This document shows, piece by piece, positions 52,452 to 62,900 of a stretch of 64,000 nucleotides of DNA. Positions within the stretch are counted from its first letter, which is position 1. Each line of letters begins with the position of its first letter. The position numbers and the translations under genes are program-made. This DNA is from Embleya hyalina (lineage in GTDB: Bacteria > Actinomycetota > Actinomycetes > Streptomycetales > Streptomycetaceae): positions 164,749 through 228,748 of the forward strand of contig NZ_BIFH01000031.1 of the NCBI RefSeq assembly GCF_003967355.1, read 5' to 3'. The notes under the pieces are model-generated. The model was not told the origin of the DNA, ran no database searches, and saw nothing but the letters and a program-made list of their open reading frames with translations.

Positions 52452-53573
52452 CTACATCTCCCAGCGTCGGTCGGGTCGTTCGGCCCAGGCCCACTGGTGG
52501 TCGGGTTCGACGGTGATGCCGAAGTCGTAGCCGTGGATGCGGTGTTCGTCCTGCCATGCGAGGGCGGTGTCGACCTCGTCCCACAGTCGGCGCGGCCCGC
52601 CCTGGACGGCTTTGCCGACGCCGGGCCGGTCGTCGACCAGGGCCCAGGAGCCCTGTCGGTCCCACAGCCGCCACACCGTTCCGGCCCCGAGTGTCTCCAG
52701 CCGCACGTCGGGGACTCTCAGTGCGACGGCGTGGGTGAAGTTCCCGTCCCGGTACAGCGAGTCCAGCACCCACTCCACCTCGGACTCGCCCGTGGCGGGC
52801 TCGGCCTCGCGCGCCGCCTCGAAGGCCGCCCCGGCGCCGTCGCGTTCACCGCGCAGTTCCATGAACGCCACGCTGCGCACGAGCTTGCCGGACGCGGTTC
52901 CGTCGTCGCCCGAGACCAGGCGCAGGAGGGCGCCCGCGCCGAAGCCGGGCGACCACGGCGCGACGATCACCGCGCCGGGGCGGGTCTGTTCGATCCACGC
53001 GTAGGGGACCCGGTGCGTGAACGCGGCGGTGGCGTGCACCCGGTCGAAGGTCCCGGCGTCGGGTGCGCCGAGGGTGCCGTCGCCGGTGATCACCGTCGGC
53101 GACAGGCCCACCCGGGCGTGGGCGGCGCGGGCGCCGGCCGCGAGGGCGGCGTCGATCTCGACCGAGACGATGTTCTCACCGCCCAGGCGCCAGGCGAGGA
53201 GCGCGGCGGTCCAGCCCGGCCCGGTGCCGATCTCCAGGACGCGTTGGCCCGGGTGGACGTCGAGTTCGGTGAGGAAGGAGGCGACCGCGCGGTAGTCGCT
53301 GAGCGAGCTGCTCGCCAGGTCTCCCACGGAGTCGGTGGTGCCGTCGTCGACCTGGGTGACCACCGGTTCCGGCCGCAGGACCACCTCGTCCCACGCGTCG
53401 GGGTCCGCGTGCCGGTCGACTGCGGTGTAGTGGCCCGTCGCGGGGTCGGGGTGCCAGACCACGTCGGGCGCGAACGCGGCGCGTGGCACGGCGAGCATGG
53501 CCTCGCGTACCCACGGGGCGGGGAAGGCGCCCTCCCTGTCGAGGGCGCCCACGATCTCGGCGTCGTCCCGCAC
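52452..53573 (-). CDS. Isoaspartyl-methyltransferase-like enzyme of the graspetide-type RiPP group (copy 2)
   Basis: 373 residues, the same length as the enzyme at 39089. It starts at a GTG overlapping the peptide stop (TAGTG). Blocks: FAPDVVWHPDPATGHYTAVD, VVTQVDDGTTDSVGDLASSS, motif I RVLEIGTGPGWTAALLAW at about residues 111-128, IVSVEIDAALAAGARAAHAR, and the C-terminal extension VQGGPRRLWDEVDTALAWQD with GYDFGITVEPDHQWAWAE. This is the methyltransferase type seen with ATP-grasp peptide maturation, but the nearest ligase is at 43104, about 8 kb away. Confidence 0.8.
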   Translation of the reverse strand: MRDDAEIVGALDREGAFPAPWVREAMLAVPRAAFAPDVVWHPDPATGHYTAVDRHADPDAWDEVVLRPEPVVTQVDDGTTDSVGDLASSSLSDYRAVASFLTELDVHPGQRVLEIGTGPGWTAALLAWRLGGENIVSVEIDAALAAGARAAHARVGLSPTVITGDGTLGAPDAGTFDRVHATAAFTHRVPYAWIEQTRPGAVIVAPWSPGFGAGALLRLVSGDDGTASGKLVRSVAFMELRGERDGAGAAFEAAREAEPATGESEVEWVLDSLYRDGNFTHAVALRVPDVRLETLGAGTVWRLWDRQGSWALVDDRPGVGKAVQGGPRRLWDEVDTALAWQDEHRIHGYDFGITVEPDHQWAWAERPDRRWEM

Positions 53574-53704
53574 TAGGGCTTGTCCTTCTTACGGCGTCCC
53601 GGACCAGGGTCCCCGATGCCGGGTAACGCGCCGTCCTGCTTCTGCTTGGGATCGGGCTGCGGCGGATCCGGCTGGGGCGCCGGCGGCTTGCTGTGATCAC
53701 CCAC
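53573..53704 (-). CDS. Proline-rich small peptide paired with methyltransferase copy 2
   Basis: 43 residues from a GTG with GGAGG eight bases upstream: VGDHSKPPAPQPDPPQPDPK then GIGDPGPGRRKKDKP. Stop and next start overlap as TAGTG, so translation is coupled. It keeps the MG.H.KPP start, Pro/Asp body and basic RRKKDK end of the copy at 40216. Role unknown; precursor or enzyme partner. Confidence 0.6.
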   Translation of the reverse strand: MGDHSKPPAPQPDPPQPDPKQKQDGALPGIGDPGPGRRKKDKP

Positions 53705-53984
53705 GACGGGGCCTCCACGTCCTCGGAAGCGAGATGACGTTCCGAGCATGACGCGACACGACGAGCGACGGCAAGACCGCAACAGCCGGTGTCCGGCCGT
53801 ACCCGCACCCGCGACCGGGACCGATCACGCGGAAGACCCGCCGACCACCCCGTGAAGAACTCCCCGCTGCGGCAGCCACGTCCCGAACGGGTCCCGTCGA
53901 AGTGGCGATCGCTCGGGGTGCCGACGTCCGGTGGCCGTGCCGATCCTGAAGTCGCTCCCCCCAGAGGACGAACAGGCCGTCGTA

Positions 53985-56900
53985 TCAACCATCGAGGCGT
54001 TGCAGCGCTGCTGCCCGGCTATCGCCGTGGGTGGCGAGGCCGTCGACGAGGTGCTGGAGCCGAACCCGACTTGGGGGGCGAACGTGCGATGACGCGCTCA
54101 GCCCCTCCAACCACGGCACGAGTCGCCAGGATCGGGACGCGACGGCAGCGTGGTTGTCGCCGATCAGCTCGTCGATCCACTGGAGTCCGGTGGCGGCTTG
54201 CCAGGGTTCCGACGTGGTCTCGATCAAGCCGATGAGTGCGTCGACCGCTTCTGGGGTGCCACGGGCGATGGGCATCCACCGCGCAATGAGTGGACCGAGG
54301 GTCTCCGGGTCGATCCATTCCCTTGCCGCTGCCTGCAATGCGGCGGAAGGATTCTCACTGGCGCTGTCCAGCTGTGGGTGGGGAATGAGGCCGGCGATGG
54401 CGCTGCGCCCCCGGAGGGCACCCTTGAGCGGATCGGCGCCGGCGTCTATTGCGTCCAGAGCCGTTCGCATCACCGACGGCCAGATCCTGGGGAGGGTACG
54501 ACGGAGGTCGGTGTCGTAGGTGCACAGCACCGACAGGTCCCTCAGGAGTTGGGCAAGCGCGGGTGCGTTGCCGGCAAACGCCCGAACATGATCGGCGAGT
54601 GGGGTGCCGTTGCCCCGATCCGCCTCCTGGAGGAGGACCCGAGCGACCCGGCGGTGACTTTCTTGGAGGGTGGGGGTGTTGTAGTTCTTCGTCGCCCAAT
54701 GAGCCACGCCTCTACGGTGCGCGTCCCAGAGAGTCCCGAGGAGACGTTCCGCGCGGGAGGCGATGCAGCAGCGCGAACGCGCGGCGTCTGCGGCGCTCAT
54801 GAGCGGGCCGGTTAGCCGATTGACCATGAGCCGATCGGTCTCCACGGTACGGAGGGCTTCCGCAGGCGGGCCGCTGAGACGTGCGACGGTGCGGCATTGC
54901 AGTTCCTCGTCCCACGGTCCCCAATGTTCGCGAAGACCCGACTCGACCGCAGTCCAGGCGATCTCGTGTCGGCATCGGCCTGATCGGGGACCCGTGCGGC
55001 GCAGGATCGACAAGATGCGGGCCGGAACAGGTCGGCGTCGACCAGCTTCGGGGACGTTGCTGCAGGGCGCCGACCACACCCGGGTCAAGCCCAGGGGAAG
55101 CGCGTACCGTACTTCGTCGAAGAGGCTGGTTGCACAGCGGTCCAAGGCACGTTCGACAACGTCGTGGTCGATTCGGACCGTGGCGAAGGCCGGAAGCAGC
55201 AGGAGTGGCACACCGATGGCGGCCGAGCGGTCGGCACCCACGGGGTAAAGGCTCGACATGCCGGCGTGCTCTTCCTCATGCGGGCACAAGGCGGCGTCGA
55301 GAAGAAGGCCGGCGGCCCAGTCGATGTCGTCTTCCACAAGGTCGATGCGTCCGTCGGCATGCGCGCGTAGCGCTGCGGCCGCGGTTGCCACCACGGAGTC
55401 CCTGGCATACGACAAGCCCAACTGGGGTGGATCGGCGGCCAGAGCTCGAGCCAGTGCCACGTCGGCGGCAAGGGAGTCGATCGGGGCAATCCTGTCCTCG
55501 TTGACCGCGTAGGTCGCCACGAGCCGGAACACCTGCCTGCCTCGTGCGAGTTCGGCATTGTCGGCGGCGAGCCCCGCAACGACGTCGGGCGGCGACTGAT
55601 ACTCCACGACCACACCGCCATCGACCGCGACGAGGCGGTAGTTGCGTGCCTGCAGTCGGCTCGCCCACCCCTTGGCCATGACGGTGCTCTCGGTACCCAC
55701 CTGGTCCCCGCGGGCGTTCTCACCGGCGCGGCGCATCAATTCGTCACCCAGATCGTGGAGAACTGCGAGGCGCTCCTGATTTCCGCGGAGAACGGCGGTG
55801 GCAGTCAACTCTTCGGCGACCTCGAGGAAGGTTTGGTGGCGCCGTTCGCGGCCCATGACGTCGGCCGGGTCCGGACCTTGGACGTGAATGCTGGTCGTTT
55901 CGGCCGCGACACGGAGCGTCTCCAAGCGCCAGATTTCCGGCCGAGCGATCCAGCGGTCCAACTCGGTGCCGATACGCTCGATGTGACGTACCAGCAGACC
56001 GACGACGAGACCGGGCATGGCCAGGTTTCCGCAGTCGCGCAACAGCAGTTCCGTGACCCTGCCCACCGGTAGATCGTGGCTGTCGATGAGCTGGTCGGCG
56101 AACTGCTCGACGGCGAGAAGAGCGCTCACGCACGCGTCCGGACCGATCCCGGTGGCGCGGTACCAGGACCACACGTGCGCATCACCGACGCACAGTCGAC
56201 GACCGCTGCCGGGAAGGTCGAGTTCCAGTCCCTCCGGCTCCCCGGCCGACTGCACCCGGTCTGATGAGTAGAAGCCCCTGAGGTGAACACGGGTTGCGGA
56301 AGCGTGGTCGAGCAGGCGGTGAATCATCGCGAGGGTTTCGATCGGCTTGGCGGCAAGGAGCCAGCGGAACGGGCCGAAGACCCGGCTCGCCCGCGGCCCG
56401 AGGAGGCCGGCGACGGTATGGCGGCGCACGCCGTCGTCCAACGGATCGGGCTGGGGAGACCAGGGGCCGCCGGGGCGGGGCCTTTTGATGTAGTACGCCT
56501 CGGTGAGCGACAGCAGCAGCTCCGGACGGACGCGCGACAACGACCGCGCGACATGCCCCGACTCGACGGCGGGGGCCAGATGGGTGCCGTCTTCGGCGAG
56601 CGCGCGCAGAAACCCCTCCGCCCGGGCGTCCAGGTCCGCGTCCAGCATCGCGATAGCCTCCACGGCGAACTGGTCGTGCCCGGGGGGCTCGGCGTCGAGG
56701 ACCACGTCGCGGACCTGCCGGCGCAGCGGCAGGGAAGGGGTCCCCGCAGCGGCCAAACCACGGAGCCAAGCCAGCACCAGCTCCCGAACCAGGGCAGCGA
56801 TTCCGGACGACTTGAAGATTTCATCCCCTTTCGCCGGATAAAGGCCGAGGCTGTGGGTGAGTTCGACGACAGGCGCCAGGATCACCGGGTCGCCGACCCC

Positions 56901-58970
56901 GCCCTGGCTGTGCCCATCCCGGGCGAGACGCAACAACATGGCCAGGTGACGGGGCGACTGGTCTCCACCGGTGATGGTGAGCCGGGCAGCCGCAAGGGCC
57001 TCCGCAGCCGATCCGAGGGTGAGCAGGGCTTCGGAGGGCAGTTCGGCCCACCGGGCACCGTGGTCGACCGCGAGGGAGTCGAAGTCCTGCTGGAGTCGGC
57101 GTCGCGCCGACTCACTGTCCGGATGGGCAGCGGCGAGTTGCGCCTGGCAGGCCAGGCGCACCGCGCGGAGCGTCCACCGTGGGGCGCCGGCGGTCTCAAG
57201 AAGCCCCCAGCCGTCGCTGAGCAGGAGATGGGCAAGGGCCAGGTCGCGCACCAGATCGCTGGCGAAATCGTCGACAGGACGCCACGTACGCCGGGGACCA
57301 GCGGGCATGAGAAGCCCGTCCGAACGCAGCGAGGGCAGCGCCGCCGAGTCCGGCGCCGCCAGGTCCGCGACATCGGGCAGCAGGCGCCGCCGCGCGAGCG
57401 CGACCATCGCCTGCTCCCGGGCATCGGGCGACGGACCGCCCACAGGCGTCATTTCGCCACGACGTACCAGCCGACTCCAGACCGCATCGAACACGTCGGC
57501 TTCCGACAACGCACCATCGGGCAGCACATGCGTGGCATCGGCCCTGAGCAGAAGATCCACCAGTCCCGGCCGCCCCAATAGCCAGGCCGAGCGCGGCTGT
57601 TGCCCGAAACGCGCCACCGAGGGGAACGCCTGGGTCAACTCCTCCTTCTCGGCTTGGCTGAGGTGAGGCACCTCGTGCTCGGCGGGCGGCGTGCGGGAAT
57701 CCGCCGGAGTCGTGATGTCCGCAGCCTTCTCCAACGCATCCGACACCGCCTGCGCCGCGTCGGTACGCGTCACTGCGGCCACCCCGAATCCCGCGCGCAG
57801 AGCAGCGGCTGCCAGGTCGGTGAGTAGCTGCCCGCGGCCCTCCAACACCGCCTCGGCGCCATCGACGACCAGCAGCCGGGCAGCGGTGGCCTCCACCTCC
57901 TGCAGGACCTCGGTCAGATGCGCGCCGAGGTCGGACTCGAACTCGGCCACGGTGGGTGGCAGATCCCGCAGGCTCACCGACGCGACGCTGGCACCGGCCT
58001 CCTCCAAGTCTTGGATCACACGCAGGGCAAGCGCGGACTTGCCGACGTCCGGCTCGCCGACGACGACCAGCACGCCCGGACCGGTGGCCGTCTCGTCGAG
58101 ACGCTGCGCCAGGGCGCGTCGGGCGCTGGTGCGGTCGAGTTCGACGTGTCGGTGTGTGTCGGTCAAGCGCGCGCGGGTGTTGTCGCGCAGCATGCCGGCG
58201 TAGCGGTCGAGCATCGTCCATGCAGGGCTGGACGGTGGTGCCACGTCCGGCAGGACCTCGGGGTCCAGGCTGCAGCCGAGTACCGCCTCCAATAGACCGA
58301 GTTCATCCGGCGTGAGCGTTTCGGCCCAGCGATCCACCCTGGTCGCGGCAAGGCGGCCCAGACCGTCGGAGAGATGGTGTCGGCTCACGACGCCCACGAC
58401 CTTGCCGCGGCTGAATACGGCCGCACCCGACATACCTTCCCAAGGCGAAGCCTGGGGATTGGGGCGTGTCGCGGGTGGGGTGACGGTCAGGTCGAGGGTG
58501 CCTTCACGTTGATTGGAGTGCACCATGCAGGTGGCGTGTACGTGTTCGGAGTCCCTGTAGGGTTTGCCGTCTGCGTCGTCGCGGAGCTTGAAGCACGGAA
58601 AGCCGACGGCGCTGCAACGCACTTCGACGTCACGCTCGCCGAGCCTGGCAAAGGCAGCTGGCGCGACGCTGTTGCCGCTGGCCTGGTCTGGGACGGTGAG
58701 GACGGCGACGTCGATGCCGGGGTGTGCCCACTCCACCGTCGCGTCGACCGTCCGCTCACCGGGGCGGTCGGCGTCGAAGCGGACCTGGATACCGGTTGCC
58801 TCCGCAACGACGTGAGTTGCGGTAAGCACGGTTCCGACAGACACCAGGTAGCCGGACCCGCGACGTCGCTTGCCGTCCGGCTTGGTGACGATGATCTCGG
58901 CCGCGCGATCAGCCCGCAGCCCGGCCCAGTCCACCTCGCGGTCAGCGCTCGCCGTCGGCTTCATCTCCAC
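53985..58970 (-). CDS. Trypsin-like peptidase fused to P-loop NTPase and long helical region (conflict system A effector)
   Basis: 1,661 residues from GTG 58970 (ATG 58964 is an alternative). Residues about 14-215 are a trypsin-fold peptidase with triad H53 (LTATHVV), D87 (IDVAVL) and S181 (WEGMSGAAVF). A linker leads to an NTPase with Walker A GEPDVGKSALAL (residues 305-316) and Walker B RLLVVDGAE. The NTPase differs from the NACHT type of system B. The remaining roughly 1,000 residues are helical and probably serve as sensor or scaffold; I see no known domain there. It overlaps the Trypco2 gene upstream by 29 bases. Families of this kind were grouped as NTP-dependent conflict systems; defence against phage is an inference. 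Confidence 0.8.
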   Translation of the reverse strand: MEMKPTASADREVDWAGLRADRAAEIIVTKPDGKRRRGSGYLVSVGTVLTATHVVAEATGIQVRFDADRPGERTVDATVEWAHPGIDVAVLTVPDQASGNSVAPAAFARLGERDVEVRCSAVGFPCFKLRDDADGKPYRDSEHVHATCMVHSNQREGTLDLTVTPPATRPNPQASPWEGMSGAAVFSRGKVVGVVSRHHLSDGLGRLAATRVDRWAETLTPDELGLLEAVLGCSLDPEVLPDVAPPSSPAWTMLDRYAGMLRDNTRARLTDTHRHVELDRTSARRALAQRLDETATGPGVLVVVGEPDVGKSALALRVIQDLEEAGASVASVSLRDLPPTVAEFESDLGAHLTEVLQEVEATAARLLVVDGAEAVLEGRGQLLTDLAAAALRAGFGVAAVTRTDAAQAVSDALEKAADITTPADSRTPPAEHEVPHLSQAEKEELTQAFPSVARFGQQPRSAWLLGRPGLVDLLLRADATHVLPDGALSEADVFDAVWSRLVRRGEMTPVGGPSPDAREQAMVALARRRLLPDVADLAAPDSAALPSLRSDGLLMPAGPRRTWRPVDDFASDLVRDLALAHLLLSDGWGLLETAGAPRWTLRAVRLACQAQLAAAHPDSESARRRLQQDFDSLAVDHGARWAELPSEALLTLGSAAEALAAARLTITGGDQSPRHLAMLLRLARDGHSQGGVGDPVILAPVVELTHSLGLYPAKGDEIFKSSGIAALVRELVLAWLRGLAAAGTPSLPLRRQVRDVVLDAEPPGHDQFAVEAIAMLDADLDARAEGFLRALAEDGTHLAPAVESGHVARSLSRVRPELLLSLTEAYYIKRPRPGGPWSPQPDPLDDGVRRHTVAGLLGPRASRVFGPFRWLLAAKPIETLAMIHRLLDHASATRVHLRGFYSSDRVQSAGEPEGLELDLPGSGRRLCVGDAHVWSWYRATGIGPDACVSALLAVEQFADQLIDSHDLPVGRVTELLLRDCGNLAMPGLVVGLLVRHIERIGTELDRWIARPEIWRLETLRVAAETTSIHVQGPDPADVMGRERRHQTFLEVAEELTATAVLRGNQERLAVLHDLGDELMRRAGENARGDQVGTESTVMAKGWASRLQARNYRLVAVDGGVVVEYQSPPDVVAGLAADNAELARGRQVFRLVATYAVNEDRIAPIDSLAADVALARALAADPPQLGLSYARDSVVATAAAALRAHADGRIDLVEDDIDWAAGLLLDAALCPHEEEHAGMSSLYPVGADRSAAIGVPLLLLPAFATVRIDHDVVERALDRCATSLFDEVRYALPLGLTRVWSAPCSNVPEAGRRRPVPARILSILRRTGPRSGRCRHEIAWTAVESGLREHWGPWDEELQCRTVARLSGPPAEALRTVETDRLMVNRLTGPLMSAADAARSRCCIASRAERLLGTLWDAHRRGVAHWATKNYNTPTLQESHRRVARVLLQEADRGNGTPLADHVRAFAGNAPALAQLLRDLSVLCTYDTDLRRTLPRIWPSVMRTALDAIDAGADPLKGALRGRSAIAGLIPHPQLDSASENPSAALQAAAREWIDPETLGPLIARWMPIARGTPEAVDALIGLIETTSEPWQAATGLQWIDELIGDNHAAVASRSWRLVPWLEGLSASSHVRPPSRVRLQHLVDGLATHGDSRAAALQRLDG

Positions 58971-59250
58971 CGATAAGGACAGACCGCTGTGAGCCGTCCG
59001 GCACGATCAGTCTCGGCTGCAGGGTGATGTTGATCCGATGAGTTTTCGACGTCGCGTACTTGCCGTCAGCATTTGCCTCGACGACCCAGAATTGGACCTT
59101 GCCGCTCACCCCAGCCTCCCGGGTCACCGCAACGGTCGCCTCGATCTCCACCGGGCCGACCTCAAAACGGACCGGTCCAACCGGTCCGTCCGCCATCGCG
59201 GTATACAGGTCCTGCCGCAACTGCCGGATCATATCGGTCAGTTCGATCAC
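58942..59250 (-). CDS. Trypco2-domain protein (system A)
   Basis: 102 residues from a GTG with GGAGTAG upstream. The whole protein is a trypsin-co-occurring domain 2: IELTDMIRQLRQDLYTAMAD, VRFEVGPVEIEATVAVTREA, GKVQFWVVEANADGKYATSK, THRINITLQPRLIV. The family is found beside trypsin-like peptidases in conflict systems and may control or tether the peptidase. Translation is coupled to the next gene by a 29-base overlap. Confidence 0.8.
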   Translation of the reverse strand: MIELTDMIRQLRQDLYTAMADGPVGPVRFEVGPVEIEATVAVTREAGVSGKVQFWVVEANADGKYATSKTHRINITLQPRLIVPDGSQRSVLIGGDEADGER

Positions 59251-59476
59251 AATCTACTCCTCGCCAGAGTCCCAAGGCTGGAATCCTACCGAGCAGGCCC
59301 CGGGCCCGTGCCAGCAACGCCAGCAGGAGATCGACGTGAGCCCGGGCGCCTGCCCGGATGTCGCACGGTGCCTGCTCGACCGAGCCTTGCGTCCCGCCCG
59401 GGGCGGTCGGGTGCCGCGCCCGTTGGGACTCGTTCCGGTACTCGCCCGCCCGCGCGCATTCGCTCTCCTGGGACGA

Positions 59477-59518
59477 CGACGCCGGTCTCCGGAACGGAAG
59501 TTCCGGAGACCGGCGTCG
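59477..59518 (-). terminator. 19-bp perfect hairpin between the two conflict systems
   Basis: CGACGCCGGTCTCCGGAAC and its exact complement flank a GGAA tetraloop. Lies 400 bases past the end of system B and 230 before system A, so it probably ends the system B transcript. Confidence 0.75.
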
Positions 59519-59918
59519 AGCGGGGCCCGGGTCGACCGACGGCGTTGCCGTCGTGGGTCGGGTCCTGCGGGTCGTGTGTGTTCTGAGCTCGTCCACCTTG
59601 CCTCGCGCCTCCGGTGGGGCCGGTCGATTCCCGGCCTTCGATCCGACCCGGGCGACTGTTCGGTCAGGCGGGTTCGGGTACTTCGTGCTCGGCTTCCGCG
59701 GGCCACGGGCGTATGAACAACACTCCCGAGGCGGAGTGGCATGTCGGCGTCCGGCGGCAGGTACGCCAACACACCCGGCTCGGCTTGACCCGCCGAAGGG
59801 CAACCACGCTGTAGGGCTCGGTAATCGCTGGCATCGCCTCTCCCTGAGGCACGCGTACTTGCTGGGCCCGACAGACGCTTTCGCAGCCTTCGGTGGACTA
59901 CCGCTGACGTTGATTGCC

Positions 59919-62900
59919 TCAGACGTAGCCGCCCGCTGCTTCGAGCCAGATGTCGGTGGTCAGAGGGGCTCCTCGCACGGGGTCCACCCTCTCCAGCGCC
60001 TGAGCCGCCTCCATGCGAGCGTCGATCTGCAAGTGTGGGTCGACGGCGAGGGCTTCGAGTATGCGCGCGCCTCGTTCCACGTCCCCCTGGGCCGCCAGTG
60101 CCTCGCCTGCCGAGAGGCGTCCTGCGAAGGTGAGGGTGGGATCGTTGAGGACGGGTTCGTTGGCGCGGGTTTCGGGTACTCTCACGGCTCGCTCCACGGC
60201 CACCCTGGTCTTGGCCGCCTGTGCGTGGGTCTCGCTGTCGCGGGTGGGATCGTTGATGAGGGCTTCCAAGAGCCGCACGCCTCGTCCCGGGTCGATCCGG
60301 CCCAGCGCTTCAGCCGCCTGCATCTGGTAGCGGAGAAGGTGAGTCATGTCGTAGGCGAAAGCTTCGAGGAGCTGCGCGCCCCGCTCCATGCCCGTCCTGG
60401 CCAGGACCCCTGCTGCCCCGACGCGGGCATCGGGGGGGAGGGCGGTGTTCTCGGCGAGGGATTCGAGGAGCTGCGCGCCCCGTTCCATGTTCACCTCAGC
60501 CAGTTGGCTGGCCGCCCGGATGCGGAGCTGGTCAGGGAAGGCGGACTCCGTGGCGAGGGTTTCGAGGACCTGCGCGCCTTGCTCCACGTTCACCACCACC
60601 AGTGCCTCGGCCGCGTTGTTCCGGCGGTAGGGCGTGACGGTGGAGTCGGTGGTGTAGCGGGCGAGTTGGCGGGTGGTTGACTCGACGGGCAGGTTGGTCC
60701 TGAGCGTTACCTGCTGCACGAGGAAGTCGAGGAACTCGAGCCTTTGTTCTCCGCCGGTTGTTGCGGGGTCTTGCAAGCGAGCCTCGGTTTCCTCGCTGAT
60801 CCGGTCGTCGTGGGGAGTGAGGAGCCGGTCGAGGAGGAAGCCCACGTAGGACGGATCCTGGTTCTGCCAGCCGGGCGAGGGTTCGCCCGGGTCGAATAGC
60901 TGGTGGAGGGTTTCGCGGCGGGCGTGCCGGTCCCGGGTGGCGTGGCGGGCGGCGTGGTATTCGCGGAAGGTCTGGTGGGAGAAGCCGAGGCCGTCCGCAT
61001 CGTGGACGACCAGGCCGGTGTGGCGCAGGAGATCCTCCAGGAACGCGTCCCAGAGCTCTGGGCGTACTTTTCCGGGTCGACAGATGGCGGCCTTGTGCGC
61101 GACGTGCGTCGCGGCGGCCTCGGCCTGGTGACCGGTGTGCCTTTGGTGGGCGAGGTGGTCGATCAGTTCGGGCAGCTGTTCGTGGACCTGTCGCGCGGCC
61201 TCGTCGACCTCCCGGCGAGCCCGCGGGCTCTGGAAGCCTTCCACGAGGCGCCTGATGGCTTCCTCGTGGCTGTCCGCGACGTGCTTGCTGTGGTTGTTCT
61301 CGTAGATCAGTTCGGTGAATGCTTCGTACAGTGCGGTGCGGCCTTCCGGCAGCGGGCGTTCGGGCTTGGCGAGGTAGAACTGGCACAGCATGAAGGCCAT
61401 CAGCGGTGTCCGGGCCAGCTCGGCCAGGGAGGCGCCGCGCAGCGCGCCGGTGAACTGCTGAGCGCGGCGGACGGCCTCCCCCTGCTGCCACCGGATGCCG
61501 AAGTACTTTTCGGTATAGGTGTGTAGGTCGCCGTCGGTGAAGCGCTGCAGGTCGTAGCGTGGCACAGGATGGCCGACGACGCGATCGAGGACCTTGAGTT
61601 CGTTCCCGGTCAGAGGGCGGGTTGCCACCACGCACCGGTACAGAGGCGGGTCCTCCACGACGGCGTTGCCCAGCTTCTCCAGTACGGCGCGGCGCTCGGC
61701 GGCGTTGGCGAGTTCGTCGAGGCCGTCGACGAGCAGCTGCCAGTACCCGCCGGTGCACGGCCGCTCGAGGAAGCGGGCCGTGGCCAGTTCCGGGTGCCGC
61801 CCGTATCGGCTGAGGCCTCGGGTGGCGGCGGCGAGCGCGTCGGGCACCTGCGTCTGCTCGCCGACGAGGGAGCGTGCGCTCACCCAGACCGGGACCGCCG
61901 CACCGGTACTTCCGACAGTCCCGGCGCCACCGAGCCACTCAAGGGCCGCCTCGCCCAGTCGTGTCCGCAGCAGCGTTGACTTGCCGCATCCCGGGCCGGC
62001 GATGAGCACGCACACGCGGTCGGGCTTCCGGAAGACCGCCTCGGCAGGCTCGGGCCCGGCGGGCACGCCGGGGCCACTGTCTCCGGCAGGCGGACTGTCG
62101 CCGCAGGATGCGTCGGGCCCGCCGGGGGACACGGGAATGCTGCGCTGGCGCACGTACACCTTGGCCAGAGGAGGAGCCGTGTGCCCGGGGATCCCCGGAT
62201 GCGGGTGCTGCTCGGCGGCCTTGCCGACGGCTTCGAGGTAGGCACGCACCGGGGCGTCCAGACCGGACCCTCGCACAAGGTCGGCGCTGTCGGGCAAGCC
62301 GATCAGAGCGCGCAGCGTGACGAGCCGGTCCGGGTCCAGCAGTTCGAACCAGGCCGTGACCCGAGAGGCGGTCAGCCGCCCCCGGCCCTCGCGAGGATGG
62401 TGCTCGTTGACCACCGCGATCAGACGGCCGCCGGCGAACACCGCCGCCCCCGACATCCCCTCCCAGGGCGAGCGGCCCGCATCCGGATCGGGCCCGGGCG
62501 CCGGAACGGTCAGCTCCAAAGTACCGGCGTACCGGTTGGACGCCGGATGGCACACCCCCGCGGCATGGTGCGAATCCCGATACCGTCCCCGCACCGCCTT
62601 CGGGCTGGCCCCGATTGTCCGGTCGGGGCCAGCAGCGCGGTGGTCGTTGTTGAGTTTGAACCGCGGGAACCCCACCGCATCGCAGTCCATCCGACCGTCT
62701 GGATCCCCGAACACCACGCTACCCGTCGGCGGCTCGGACTGGCGTAGCCGCAGGACCGCCACATCCGCTCGCGCGTCGGCGAACACGGCAGCGGCGCCCG
62801 TCTCGCGCACCCGGCCCGGGGCGTCTACGAACCGCACCATGACCGAGCCCGCGCCGTGCAGGACATGCTGCGCGGTCAGGACCAGATCGGCGGTCACCAG

